A stretch of DNA of 8,607 nt, from assembly GCA_022712335.1 (NCBI GenBank), contig JALAGR010000170.1, positions 1 through 8,607 on the forward strand, read 5' to 3'. Below are positions 1 to 8,607 of this stretch, one piece after another. The number at the start of each line of letters is the position of its first letter. Positions within the stretch are counted from its first letter, which is position 1. Below the pieces are notes generated by a model. It had not been told where the DNA came from. It did not search any database and saw only the letters and a program-made list of their open reading frames with translations. This stretch comes from Pediococcus sp. (GTDB lineage Bacteria; Bacillota; Bacilli; Lactobacillales; Lactobacillaceae). The position numbers were made by a program, and so were the translations under genes.

Positions 1-9
1 ATTATTCTT

Positions 10-38
10 TTGTTTTTTATCCGAAATGGTGGTATCAT
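10..38 (+). promoter_or_regulatory. Predicted sigma-A promoter of the atp operon
   Basis: The -35 box TTGTTT (10-15) is followed after exactly 17 bp by the -10 box TATCAT (33-38). A TG dinucleotide at 30-31 gives an extended -10 (TGG before the hexamer). Transcription should begin near 45-46, leaving a leader of about 107 nt before the atpB start codon. This is the best promoter match in the 152 bases before atpB; a second -10-like hexamer, TACACT at 123-128, has no acceptable -35. The T-rich start of the window (1-20) could be the tail of an upstream terminator, but no stem is visible. Inferred from consensus only. Confidence 0.6.
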
Positions 39-41
39 TTC
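23..41. repeat. Inverted repeat spanning the atp -10 box
   Basis: GAAATG (23-28) and CATTTC (36-41) are perfect reverse complements separated by 7 bases. The element covers the whole -10 hexamer at 33-38. Arms of this size can occur by chance in AT-rich DNA, so a role as an operator is only a possibility suggested by position. Confidence 0.3.
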
Positions 42-45
42 AAAT

Positions 46-66
46 GTATTTTCAGACGGAAAATAC
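46..66. promoter_or_regulatory. Perfect 8-5-8 palindrome at the predicted transcription start
   Basis: GTATTTTC (46-53) and GAAAATAC (59-66) are exact reverse complements around the spacer AGACG. The left arm begins where transcription is predicted to start, so this could be an operator just downstream of the -10 box. In RNA it would be a hairpin at the extreme 5' end, a position known to protect messages from 5' decay in Gram-positive bacteria. The TTTTC and GAAAA cores recall the CodY box (AATTTTCWGAAAATT), but the 5-base spacer does not fit that consensus. The symmetry is certain; the function is inferred. Confidence 0.45.
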
Positions 67-87
67 TGTCTTTTGTTCAAGTTTATG

Positions 88-123
88 ACTTAGATCAATG
101 TCAATTTAATCATTGGTTTAGGT
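88..123 (+). promoter_or_regulatory. Stem-loop in the atpB leader RNA
   Basis: Bases 88-100 pair continuously with 111-123, giving 13 base pairs. Three are G-U wobbles (90-121, 93-118, 95-116). The loop is the 10-nt U/A-rich stretch 101-110. The asymmetry of the wobbles means the + strand RNA folds better than the DNA sequence is palindromic. The stem ends 15 nt before the SD of atpB and has no U-tract behind it, so it is not an intrinsic terminator. It may stabilise the message or affect access to the weak atpB start. Confidence 0.4.
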
Positions 124-138
124 ACACTTAGGTAGAAA

Positions 139-146
139 AGAGGTGA
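139..146 (+). promoter_or_regulatory. SD deciding the GTG start of atpB
   Basis: AGAGGTGA lies 6 nt before a GTG at 153. No ATG in this frame gives a plausible N-terminus with such a site, so translation is assigned to the GTG. It pairs well with the 16S anti-SD but is joined to a non-ATG start codon, which should moderate synthesis of subunit a. Confidence 0.7.
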
Positions 147-152
147 TATTCT

Positions 153-869
153 GTGAGTGGTGAATCAATTTCAACTTTTCAGTTTCTTGGTTTGACATTT
201 AATACGACTAACTTAATTTCAGGTTTTGCAACAGCTGTGATTGTTTTTGGTCTAGTTTTTGCTTTATCACGCAATTTAAAGCTTAAACCAACGGGTAAAC
301 AAAATATTTTAGAATGGATCGTTGACTTTACTAACGGTATTGTTCGAGATTCTCTTGGAGAATCTGAATCGAAGAACTTCGGATTGTACGGGTTTACACT
401 ATTCTTATTTATTTTCATTTCTAACCAAATTGGTTTGTTCTTGCAAATTGCTTGGAATGATTCTACGTATCTAAGAAGCCCAACAGCTGATCCGATTGTC
501 ACTTTAACCTTCTCGTTGATCACAATGATGATGGCACACTATTCTAGTGTTGCAAAATTTGGTTTCAAGAAATATTTTGAAAGATCATATTTGTCGCCAT
601 TTAAGGCGTGGTTACCGATTGGTGTTTTTACAGAATTCATTGATTTCTTGACCCTTGGGCTACGTATTTACGGTGTTATTTTCGCCGGTGAAATGCTTCT
701 TAAGATGATCGGAGGAATTGCTTTCTCAGGTGGTATCGGTAACATGATTGTCGCCATCCCACTTGCCTTGATTTGGCAAGGATTTTCCGTATTTTTAGGG
801 AGTATTCAGGCGTTCGTGTTTGTTACACTAACATTTGTATACATTTCTCATAAGGTCGAAGACGAATAA
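153..869 (+). CDS. atpB: ATP synthase Fo subunit a
   Basis: Subunit a forms the two proton half-channels of the membrane Fo sector against the c-ring. The 238-residue product is of normal length. Hydrophobic segments lie near residues 19-39, 79-99, 114-134, 153-183 and 195-232. The essential stator arginine is Arg171 in LGLRIYG, followed by AGE with Glu180 (the E. coli Glu219 position) and IQAFVF with Gln219 (the E. coli Gln252 position). The PTAD motif is at 110-113. One oddity is Val175, where nearly all subunits a carry Asn (RLYGN; E. coli Asn214). The gene is first in the operon; no atpI precedes it within the window. It starts with GTG at an SD 6 nt away, and 32 nt separate it from atpE. 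Identification is secure. Confidence 0.97.
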   Translation: MSGESISTFQFLGLTFNTTNLISGFATAVIVFGLVFALSRNLKLKPTGKQNILEWIVDFTNGIVRDSLGESESKNFGLYGFTLFLFIFISNQIGLFLQIAWNDSTYLRSPTADPIVTLTFSLITMMMAHYSSVAKFGFKKYFERSYLSPFKAWLPIGVFTEFIDFLTLGLRIYGVIFAGEMLLKMIGGIAFSGGIGNMIVAIPLALIWQGFSVFLGSIQAFVFVTLTFVYISHKVEDE

Positions 870-870
870 T

Positions 871-1114
<244 letters not shown>

Positions 1115-1117
1115 GCA

Positions 1118-1139
1118 TGATAAATTAAACAATTTATCG
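1118..1139 (+). promoter_or_regulatory. Intercistronic hairpin between atpE and atpF
   Basis: GATAAATT (1119-1126) and AATTTATC (1131-1138) are perfect reverse complements around the 4-nt loop AAAC. A U-G pair (1118-1139) can extend the stem to 9 pairs. It starts 4 nt after the atpE stop and ends 3 nt before the atpF SD (AAGGAGGT, 1143-1150). No U-tract follows, so it is not a terminator. Possible roles are 3'-end protection of a processed atpBE message, or restraint on atpF initiation. Confidence 0.45.
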
Positions 1140-1158
1140 GAGAAGGAGGTGTCAATAG

Positions 1159-1680
1159 ATGTTTTCGCACATTATAGTAGGGGCGGCACAAGGAAGTACT
1201 TTGTACGTTGGTGATATGTTGTTTTATGCCATCTTGTTTATTGTATTAATGGCTTTAATCGCTAAATTTGCGTGGGGTCCAGTTAATGCAATGTTAAAGG
1301 AACGTGCTGATCGTATCTCTAACGACATTGACTCAGCTGAACAGTCTCGTCTCGAGGCTGAAAAGCTTGCTGAACAACGTAAAGAAGCATTGGATAATTC
1401 TCACGCTGAAGCTACTTCTATCATTAATAACGCTAAAGATAGTGGTGCAAAGGAACGAGAATTGATTATTGGAAATGCTCAAAATGAAGCTAAGTCTTTG
1501 AAAGACAAAGCTAAACAAGATATTGAACAAGAACGTGCTGACGCACTTAAGAGTGCACAAGACGATATTGCGTCATTATCTATTGAGATTGCTTCCAAAG
1601 TTATCAAAAAAGAACTTGATGAAAACAGTCAAAAAGATTTGATTGATTCATATATCGAAGGTTTGGGTGATAGCAAATGA
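1159..1680 (+). CDS. atpF: ATP synthase Fo subunit b
   Basis: Subunit b is the peripheral stalk: a membrane-anchored helix pair that holds F1 still while the c-ring turns. The 173-residue protein has one N-terminal membrane helix (about 20-38), followed by WGPV (39-42) as in other b subunits. A long charged stretch rich in Ala, Glu, Lys and Gln (about 45-150) has the look of a right-handed coiled coil. The C-terminal part, around [11 protein letters not shown], contacts delta. Translation starts at an ATG 8 nt behind the excellent SD AAGGAGGT. The stop codon overlaps the atpH start (ATGA, 1677-1680), so b and delta are probably translationally coupled. Length and motifs are normal. Confidence 0.96.
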   Translation: MFSHIIVGAAQGSTLYVGDMLFYAILFIVLMALIAKFAWGPVNAMLKERADRISNDIDSAEQSRLEAEKLAEQRKEALDNSHAEATSIINNAKDSGAKERELIIGNAQNEAKSLKDKAKQDIEQERADALKSAQDDIASLSIEIASKVIKKELDENSQKDLIDSYIEGLGDSK

Positions 1681-2219
1681 GTTTAGATAAAACAACAATT
1701 GCTAAGCGTTATTCAAAAGCCCTCTTTGAAATTGTTTCTGAAAAGGGACAACGTGACGAAACTTGCGCTGAACTAAATCAGATTCAACAAGTTTTTAATG
1801 ATAATGAAGGATTAGGCAAGATTTTAACTGACAAAGGGTTGGAGCAAGATCAAAAGCTTGGGATTCTCAATATTTTGATTAAAGATGCTTCAACTTATGT
1901 TGAAAATCTCATCAAAATGACGTTCGACTATGGTCGAATGGATTACTTAACTGCAATCATTGATGAGTTTAACAACTTGTGTGACGCTGATGAAAAAATC
2001 GTTCGTGCAAAAGTTGTTTCTGCTATCCCATTGAGTGATCAACAACTTGATAAAATGGCAGAACAATTCGCTAAACGTTTAAAAGTTAGTGAAGTTGTCT
2101 TAGATAGTGAAGTTGATGATTCAATCATCGGTGGAGCTATCATCAAAACAGATAGTTTGATCTACGATGGTAGTATTCAGACTCAAATTAATCAAATTAG
2201 ACAGCGCCTAATAGGTTAG
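1677..2219 (+). CDS. atpH: ATP synthase F1 subunit delta (OSCP type)
   Basis: Delta joins the tip of the peripheral stalk (subunit b) to the top of the alpha3beta3 head. The 180-residue product begins with [12 protein letters not shown], the usual helix that binds the alpha N-termini. It ends with the typical [18 protein letters not shown] region and a terminal helix ([11 protein letters not shown]). Its ATG overlaps the atpF stop by 4 nt, and a weak GGGTGA inside atpF (1665-1670) may serve as SD, which points to coupled translation. Delta is the least conserved F1 subunit, but the family pattern and the position leave little doubt. 29 nt separate it from atpA. Confidence 0.95.
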   Translation: MSLDKTTIAKRYSKALFEIVSEKGQRDETCAELNQIQQVFNDNEGLGKILTDKGLEQDQKLGILNILIKDASTYVENLIKMTFDYGRMDYLTAIIDEFNNLCDADEKIVRAKVVSAIPLSDQQLDKMAEQFAKRLKVSEVVLDSEVDDSIIGGAIIKTDSLIYDGSIQTQINQIRQRLIG

Positions 2220-2233
2220 CTCGATATTTGTAA

Positions 2234-3766
<1,533 letters not shown>

Positions 3767-3776
3767 GGATATCAGC

Positions 3777-3788
3777 TAACGAGAGGAA
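3777..3788 (+). repeat. 12-mer shared by the atpG and atpD leaders, copy 1
   Basis: TAACGAGAGGAA here is identical to 4728-4739 before atpD. In this copy the GAGAGGAA part is 15 nt from the atpG ATG, too far for a normal SD. The nearer GTGGTGA (3791-3797) is the likelier ribosome-binding site of atpG. Confidence 0.6.
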
Positions 3789-3803
3789 AAGTGGTGAGAA
3801 TTA

Positions 3804-4724
3804 ATGGCAATATCTGAACAAGATGTAAAGCGTCGAATTGATTCGACTAAGAAAACTAGTCAAATCACGACTGCTATGCAAATGGTTTCAACTGCTAAGT
3901 TAAGCCAAATTCAGAGACATACAGTTGGATATCAAGTGTATGCACAAAAAGTTGAGAGTATTGTTGCTCACCTTGCGAAATCACATTTAATGAATGCTGG
4001 GGTAGCTGGTAAGGCTTCGTCTGACCAAGCTATTTCAGCCGCTGATTTGTTGATTCAACGCCCTGTAAAGAAGACTGGATATTTAATTATCACTTCTGAC
4101 CGTGGTTTAGTTGGTTCATATAACAGTAGTGTGATTAAGCAAACAAACGATTTTATGCAAAAGCATGGGCATACTGAAGGTGATGCCGTTATTCTCGCGG
4201 TTGGTGGCACTGGTTCTGATTTCTATCGAAATCGTAACCACGAAGTTGCTTACGAATACCGCGGTGTTAGCGACGTTCCAACTTTCAATGAAATTCGTGA
4301 AATTGTTAAAACTGTTACTAAAATGTACACAGAAGAAAAATTTGATGAATTATACGTATGCTATAACCACTTTGTAAATAGACTTTCGAATAGTTTCCAA
4401 GTAGCTAAGTTACTTCCAATTGGGGGAGACGATTTAGCTAATGGGGATGCTCATGAAAAAGTTACTGCTGAGTATGATACCGAACCATCACCTGAAGCAT
4501 TATTGCAGGAAATTCTTCCTCAATATGCTGAAAGCTTGGTTTATGGTGCCATCTTGGATGCAAAGACTGCAGAACATGCTGCTAGTTCATCAGCTATGCG
4601 CTCAGCATCTGATAACGCTAGTGATTTGATTGCAGATTTAGAGCTACAGTATAATCGTGCTAGACAAAGTGCTATTACGACTGAAATCACCGAAATTACT
4701 GGTGGTCAAGCTGCACTTGAATAA
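3804..4724 (+). CDS. atpG: ATP synthase F1 subunit gamma
   Basis: Gamma is the central shaft that turns inside alpha3beta3 and passes rotation between the c-ring and the catalytic sites. The 306-residue product has the N-terminal shaft helix ([19 protein letters not shown], about 8-26) and the C-terminal shaft helix ending in [16 protein letters not shown]. Between them is a Rossmann-like domain with [12 protein letters not shown] and [11 protein letters not shown]. It is about 20 residues longer than the E. coli and Bacillus proteins. The extra residues lie around 65-85 and 210-230, as in other lactobacilli from what I recall of the family. An in-frame stop at 3795-3797 makes the ATG at 3804 the first usable start. 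The spacing to atpD is 24 nt. Confidence 0.97.
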   Translation: MAISEQDVKRRIDSTKKTSQITTAMQMVSTAKLSQIQRHTVGYQVYAQKVESIVAHLAKSHLMNAGVAGKASSDQAISAADLLIQRPVKKTGYLIITSDRGLVGSYNSSVIKQTNDFMQKHGHTEGDAVILAVGGTGSDFYRNRNHEVAYEYRGVSDVPTFNEIREIVKTVTKMYTEEKFDELYVCYNHFVNRLSNSFQVAKLLPIGGDDLANGDAHEKVTAEYDTEPSPEALLQEILPQYAESLVYGAILDAKTAEHAASSSAMRSASDNASDLIADLELQYNRARQSAITTEITEITGGQAALE

Positions 4725-4727
4725 TAT

Positions 4728-6156
<1,429 letters not shown>

Positions 6157-6158
<2 letters not shown>

Positions 6159-6162
6159 GAGG
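6157..6162 (+). promoter_or_regulatory. SD deciding the TTG start of atpC
   Basis: AGGAGG overlaps the atpD stop codon (TAG, 6156-6158) and sits 7 nt before TTG at 6170. The frame then reads [16 protein letters not shown], a normal epsilon N-terminus, so the start is TTG rather than a later ATG. The overlap lets ribosomes that finish beta re-initiate on epsilon. Confidence 0.75.
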
Positions 6163-6169
6163 GATCTAA

Positions 6170-6589
<420 letters not shown>

Positions 6590-6605
6590 TTTAGTTATTG
6601 GTCAT

Positions 6606-6635
6606 AAAAAACGCTCAATTTTGAGCGTTTTTTTT
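6606..6635 (+). terminator. Intrinsic terminator of the atp operon
   Basis: The GC core ACGCTC (6611-6616) pairs with GAGCGT (6623-6628). One A-T pair on the loop side and five further A-T pairs at the base give a stem of about 12 pairs with a 4-nt loop. Eight T residues follow (6628-6635). The A-tract on the left flank means the structure could also stop transcripts from the opposite strand. It separates the atp operon from the DUF1146-rodA unit. Confidence 0.92.
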
Positions 6636-6667
6636 GTGCCCAAAAATGATAAATTTACCTTAATTTC

Positions 6668-6676
6668 TGGTACAAT
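6668..6676 (+). promoter_or_regulatory. Extended -10 promoter of the DUF1146-yidD-DUF2969-rodA unit
   Basis: The -10 box TACAAT (6671-6676) has the TGG extension at 6668-6670. No good -35 lies at the right distance; the region 6647-6653 is a poor match, which extended -10 promoters tolerate. Transcription would start near 6682-6684, about 24 nt before the chosen start codon. It lies just behind the atp terminator, where a new promoter is expected. Confidence 0.6.
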
Positions 6677-6695
6677 AATAAATGTATGAAATTTT

Positions 6696-6700
6696 GGAGG
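6696..6700 (+). promoter_or_regulatory. SD deciding the start of the DUF1146 gene
   Basis: GGAGG lies 6 nt before the ATG at 6707. An in-frame ATG seven codons earlier (6686) has no SD and would sit almost on the predicted transcription start, so 6707 is preferred. Confidence 0.75.
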
Positions 6701-6706
6701 AATATT

Positions 6707-6931
6707 ATGTTGGGAATTCAGTCTGTAATAACCTTGATTTGTTATCTGTTTTTCATCCTGATTTCTTTTTGGAGTATTCAGGCGATTCCATTCCATAAAT
6801 TTATGGGAAGGTATGAAAATCAAGCAAGGGTTTTAATTGTCTTACTATCGGTGGTAATTGGATATACAGTAAGTAGTTTCTTTTTAAACTTAATTACGAC
6901 GATTGAGAATCTAGTATTTTTAGTTAAGTAG
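6707..6931 (+). CDS. DUF1146 family small membrane protein
   Basis: The function of this family (which includes B. subtilis YwzB) is not known to me. The 74-residue product has two hydrophobic helices, about 4-24 and 41-62, joined by a short charged loop (HKFMGRYENQ). The second helix region carries the family hallmark QARVLIVLLS (39-48) followed by IGYTVSSFFL (51-60). No cleavable signal peptide or catalytic motif is visible. Genes of this family are commonly found just after atpC in Firmicutes, as here. It has its own promoter and lies 14 nt before yidD. The family assignment rests on remembered motifs; the start at 6707 is based on the SD. Confidence 0.85.
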   Translation: MLGIQSVITLICYLFFILISFWSIQAIPFHKFMGRYENQARVLIVLLSVVIGYTVSSFFLNLITTIENLVFLVK

Positions 6932-6945
6932 GGGATTAAACCTAA

Positions 6946-7203
6946 ATGAAACATGTTTTGTTATTGATTATTCGTGGCTATCAAAAATTTATCTCACCAA
7001 TGTTTCCACCATCTTGTCGATACTATCCGACGTGTTCTAATTACAGTATTCAAGCTGTTAAACGGTTTGGTGCTTTAAGAGGTGGACTGATGGGAGCAGC
7101 TCGAATTTTAAGGTGTCATCCTTTTGTTCGTGGAGGCTACGATCCTGTGCCAGATAATTTTTCTTTAAAACGCAATCAAAAAAATCGTAAACCAAGAAAT
7201 TAG
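6946..7203 (+). CDS. yidD: Membrane protein insertion efficiency factor YidD
   Basis: YidD is a small membrane-associated protein that aids insertion of inner-membrane proteins through the Sec/YidC route. The 85-residue product shows the family core: GYQKFISP (11-18), [12 protein letters not shown] (22-33), then [11 protein letters not shown] and [17 protein letters not shown] (53-69). The three conserved cysteines are Cys24, Cys30 and Cys57. The N-terminal helix is amphipathic to hydrophobic, and the C-terminal tail (about 73-85) is very basic. The ATG has only AGGGGA (6930-6935), 10 nt away, as SD. The stop codon overlaps the SD of the next gene, which starts 8 nt on. In many bacteria yidD sits beside rnpA and yidC; here it is in a cell-envelope operon instead. 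Confidence 0.95.
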   Translation: MKHVLLLIIRGYQKFISPMFPPSCRYYPTCSNYSIQAVKRFGALRGGLMGAARILRCHPFVRGGYDPVPDNFSLKRNQKNRKPRN

Positions 7204-7211
7204 GAGTTAAA

Positions 7212-7433
7212 ATGTCTAGAAGAGAGAAAAAGTTCGAAATCGAAATTAAAGAAGTTAAAGAAAATGATTCAGTTATCAATGAGGTTTATATCAACAGACA
7301 GTTAGTTGGTCAAATTTCTCAAGTAAATGATAAGAATTTTACAGCTTCAAACCAAAGCGGAGAAATGCGTGTAAAATCTATTGATGAAGGAATTCAATGG
7401 ATCATCGCTGAATTTAATTTACATTCACTATAG
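7212..7433 (+). CDS. DUF2969 family protein
   Basis: This is a 73-residue soluble protein of unknown function. It begins with a very charged stretch (MSRREKKFEIEIKEVKE), followed by NEVYINRQLVGQI (23-35) and VKSIDEGIQWIIAEFNLH (54-71). These match the DUF2969 pattern found in lactobacilli. No transmembrane segment, signal peptide or catalytic motif is visible; the predicted fold is strand-rich with a C-terminal helix. The ATG is 5 nt behind AGGAG (7202-7206), which overlaps the yidD stop. It lies 15 nt before rodA, and in lactobacilli such genes tend to sit immediately before rodA, so a link to envelope growth is plausible but unproven. Confidence 0.8.
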   Translation: MSRREKKFEIEIKEVKENDSVINEVYINRQLVGQISQVNDKNFTASNQSGEMRVKSIDEGIQWIIAEFNLHSL

Positions 7434-7448
7434 AAAGGAGCTACCTTG

Positions 7449-8607
7449 ATGGAGAGAATGGATTCTAGGGTTGCTCGAAAGGATGATAGTTCTCGTATCG
7501 ACTACGGAATTATTTTTCCAGTGCTAATGCTAGCAATTATCGGGCTGGCATCCATCTATGTAGCTGCGACACATGATACTAGTGCCACTAGTATTTTACG
7601 ACAAGTTGTTTCTCAGTTAGTTTGGTATGTATTAGGAATTATAATAGTAACTGTTATCATGCAATTTGATTCGAAACATTTGTGGAAGTTAGCACCGGTG
7701 GTATATGGGATTGGGTTACTCTTATTAGTACTCGTCTTGTTCTTATATAGTCGACCTTATGCAGCCAATACAGGAGCTAAAAGTTGGTTTGCATTTGGAC
7801 CGTTTACCTTTCAGCCCTCTGAAGTAATGAAGCCAGCATATATTTTGATGATGGCAAAAGTGATTACAGTTTACAATTCAAAAGTGAAGAAGCATACGGT
7901 CCGTAGCGACTGGAAGCTCATCGGAACCATGATTTTGTGGACATTACCAGTTCCGATTTTATTATTGCTACAACATGATTTCGGTACGATGCTGGTATTT
8001 ATTGCGATTTTTATCGGTCTTGTGGTTGTTTCTGGAGTAACATGGCGAATTTTAGTGCCGTCACTGGTTGGAATGGTGATATTAGGAAGTTCAACGTTGA
8101 TGTTGGTTGCGACGACTTGGGGACGTACATTTCTCGGAAAGCTAGGCTTTGAAGCTTACCAGTTTGCACGAATCGATAATTGGCTACATCCATCTTCGGA
8201 TACGACTAATTCAGGTTACCAATTATGGCAAAGCATGAAAGCCATTGGTTCTGGACAACTGTTTGGAAAAGGATTTAATGTATCAAATGTCAATGTGCCG
8301 GTACGTGAATCAGATATGATTTTCTCAGTAATTGGAGAAAACTTTGGATTTATTGGAAGTGTAGTGCTGATTGGATTATACTTCCTGTTGATTTACAAAA
8401 TTATTCGCGTTATTTTCGATACTAAAAATGAATTTTATGCCTATATTGCAGTCGGTGTAATTATGATGATTTTATTCCATGTTTTTGAAAATATCGGAAT
8501 GAATATTGGACTTTTACCGCTAACTGGTATTCCATTACCGTTTGTAAGTGCGGGGGGCTCAGCGCTGATTGGGAATATGATCGGTGTTGGCTTAATTATG
8601 TCGATGA
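7449..8607 (+). CDS. rodA: RodA/FtsW-type SEDS peptidoglycan glycosyltransferase (3' end cut)
   Basis: SEDS proteins polymerise lipid II into glycan strands, working with a class B penicillin-binding protein; RodA serves side-wall growth. The 386 visible codons cover nearly the whole protein, and about 10-15 residues run past the window. It is a polytopic membrane protein with about ten helices. Motifs in order are GAKSWFAFG (109-117), QPSE (122-125), QHDFGT (175-180), VPVRESDMIF with Asp289 as the probable catalytic aspartate, and NIGMNIGLLPLTGIPLPF (348-365) leading into SAGGS. The VPVRESD form and the neighbours favour RodA over FtsW. The ATG at 7449 is 8 nt behind AAAGGAG (7434-7440). The in-frame TTG directly before it was not chosen. 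Confidence 0.88.
   Translation, partial: MERMDSRVARKDDSSRIDYGIIFPVLMLAIIGLASIYVAATHDTSATSILRQVVSQLVWYVLGIIIVTVIMQFDSKHLWKLAPVVYGIGLLLLVLVLFLYSRPYAANTGAKSWFAFGPFTFQPSEVMKPAYILMMAKVITVYNSKVKKHTVRSDWKLIGTMILWTLPVPILLLLQHDFGTMLVFIAIFIGLVVVSGVTWRILVPSLVGMVILGSSTLMLVATTWGRTFLGKLGFEAYQFARIDNWLHPSSDTTNSGYQLWQSMKAIGSGQLFGKGFNVSNVNVPVRESDMIFSVIGENFGFIGSVVLIGLYFLLIYKIIRVIFDTKNEFYAYIAVGVIMMILFHVFENIGMNIGLLPLTGIPLPFVSAGGSALIGNMIGVGLIMSM

Noticed and set aside
46..66. CodY box
   Set aside because: The TTTTC and GAAAA halves fit, but CodY boxes have one base between them and here there are five.
1..129. Tail of an upstream gene, since the three + frames stay open to about 87, 93 and 129
   Set aside because: None of the translations resembles AtpI, Upp or another expected neighbour, and the stretch holds a good promoter and inverted repeats. 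Open frames of this length are weak evidence.
179..523. Minus-strand open frame inside atpB, and similar frames opposite or within atpE, atpF, atpG, atpD, atpC, yidD and rodA
   Set aside because: They lie wholly within well-identified genes, lack SD sites and their products look like no known family.
1118..1139. Intrinsic terminator after atpE
   Set aside because: The stem is A/T-rich, has no U-tract behind it and lies inside an operon whose other six genes follow directly.
7446..7448. TTG as the start of rodA
   Set aside because: It is directly followed by an in-frame ATG at 7449 with better spacing (8 nt) from AAAGGAG.
7449..8607. FtsW rather than RodA
   Set aside because: SEDS motifs alone do not fully separate them, but the VPVRESDMIF form and the DUF2969 neighbour fit lactobacillus RodA better; some doubt remains because the C-terminus is cut.

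Overview
This window is ordinary core chromosome of a low-G+C Gram-positive bacterium, most probably a member of the Lactobacillaceae. The evidence is AT-rich codon use, strong AGGAGG-type Shine-Dalgarno (SD) sites, an eight-gene atp operon without a visible atpI, a gamma subunit with lactobacillus-style sequence, and a downstream DUF1146 / yidD / DUF2969 / rodA cluster. The genus cannot be settled by eye. No mobile element, CRISPR array, defence gene, tRNA or rRNA was seen, and I found no undescribed multi-gene system.

Positions 1-152 are a non-coding leader. It holds a good sigma-A promoter (TTGTTT, 17 bp, TATCAT with a TG extension) and three inverted repeats: one over the -10 box, one perfect 8-5-8 palindrome at the predicted start of transcription, and one 13-pair stem ahead of the atpB SD.

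Positions 153-6589 carry the complete F1Fo ATP synthase operon on the + strand in the order atpB-atpE-atpF-atpH-atpA-atpG-atpD-atpC (a, c, b, delta, alpha, gamma, beta, epsilon). All eight genes look intact, and the nucleotide-binding, arginine-finger and proton-carrying residues are present. In fermentative lactic acid bacteria this enzyme works mainly as an ATP-driven proton pump that keeps the cytoplasm near neutral and makes the proton-motive force. Intercistronic signals include a U-rich stretch ahead of the atpE SD, an 8-bp hairpin between atpE and atpF, a 4-nt atpF/atpH overlap and an identical 12-mer before atpG and atpD. atpB starts with GTG and atpC with TTG. The operon ends at a strong intrinsic terminator (6606-6635).

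Positions 6668-8607 form a second transcription unit with its own extended -10 promoter. It holds a two-helix DUF1146 membrane protein, YidD (membrane-insertion accessory factor), a small DUF2969 protein, and a RodA/FtsW-type SEDS peptidoglycan polymerase cut by the window edge. The genes are 8-15 nt apart, so they are probably co-transcribed; the unit serves envelope growth and membrane-protein assembly.

The observations most worth checking are the structured atp leader, the atpE-atpF hairpin, and a Val in place of the nearly invariant Asn after the essential Arg of subunit a.
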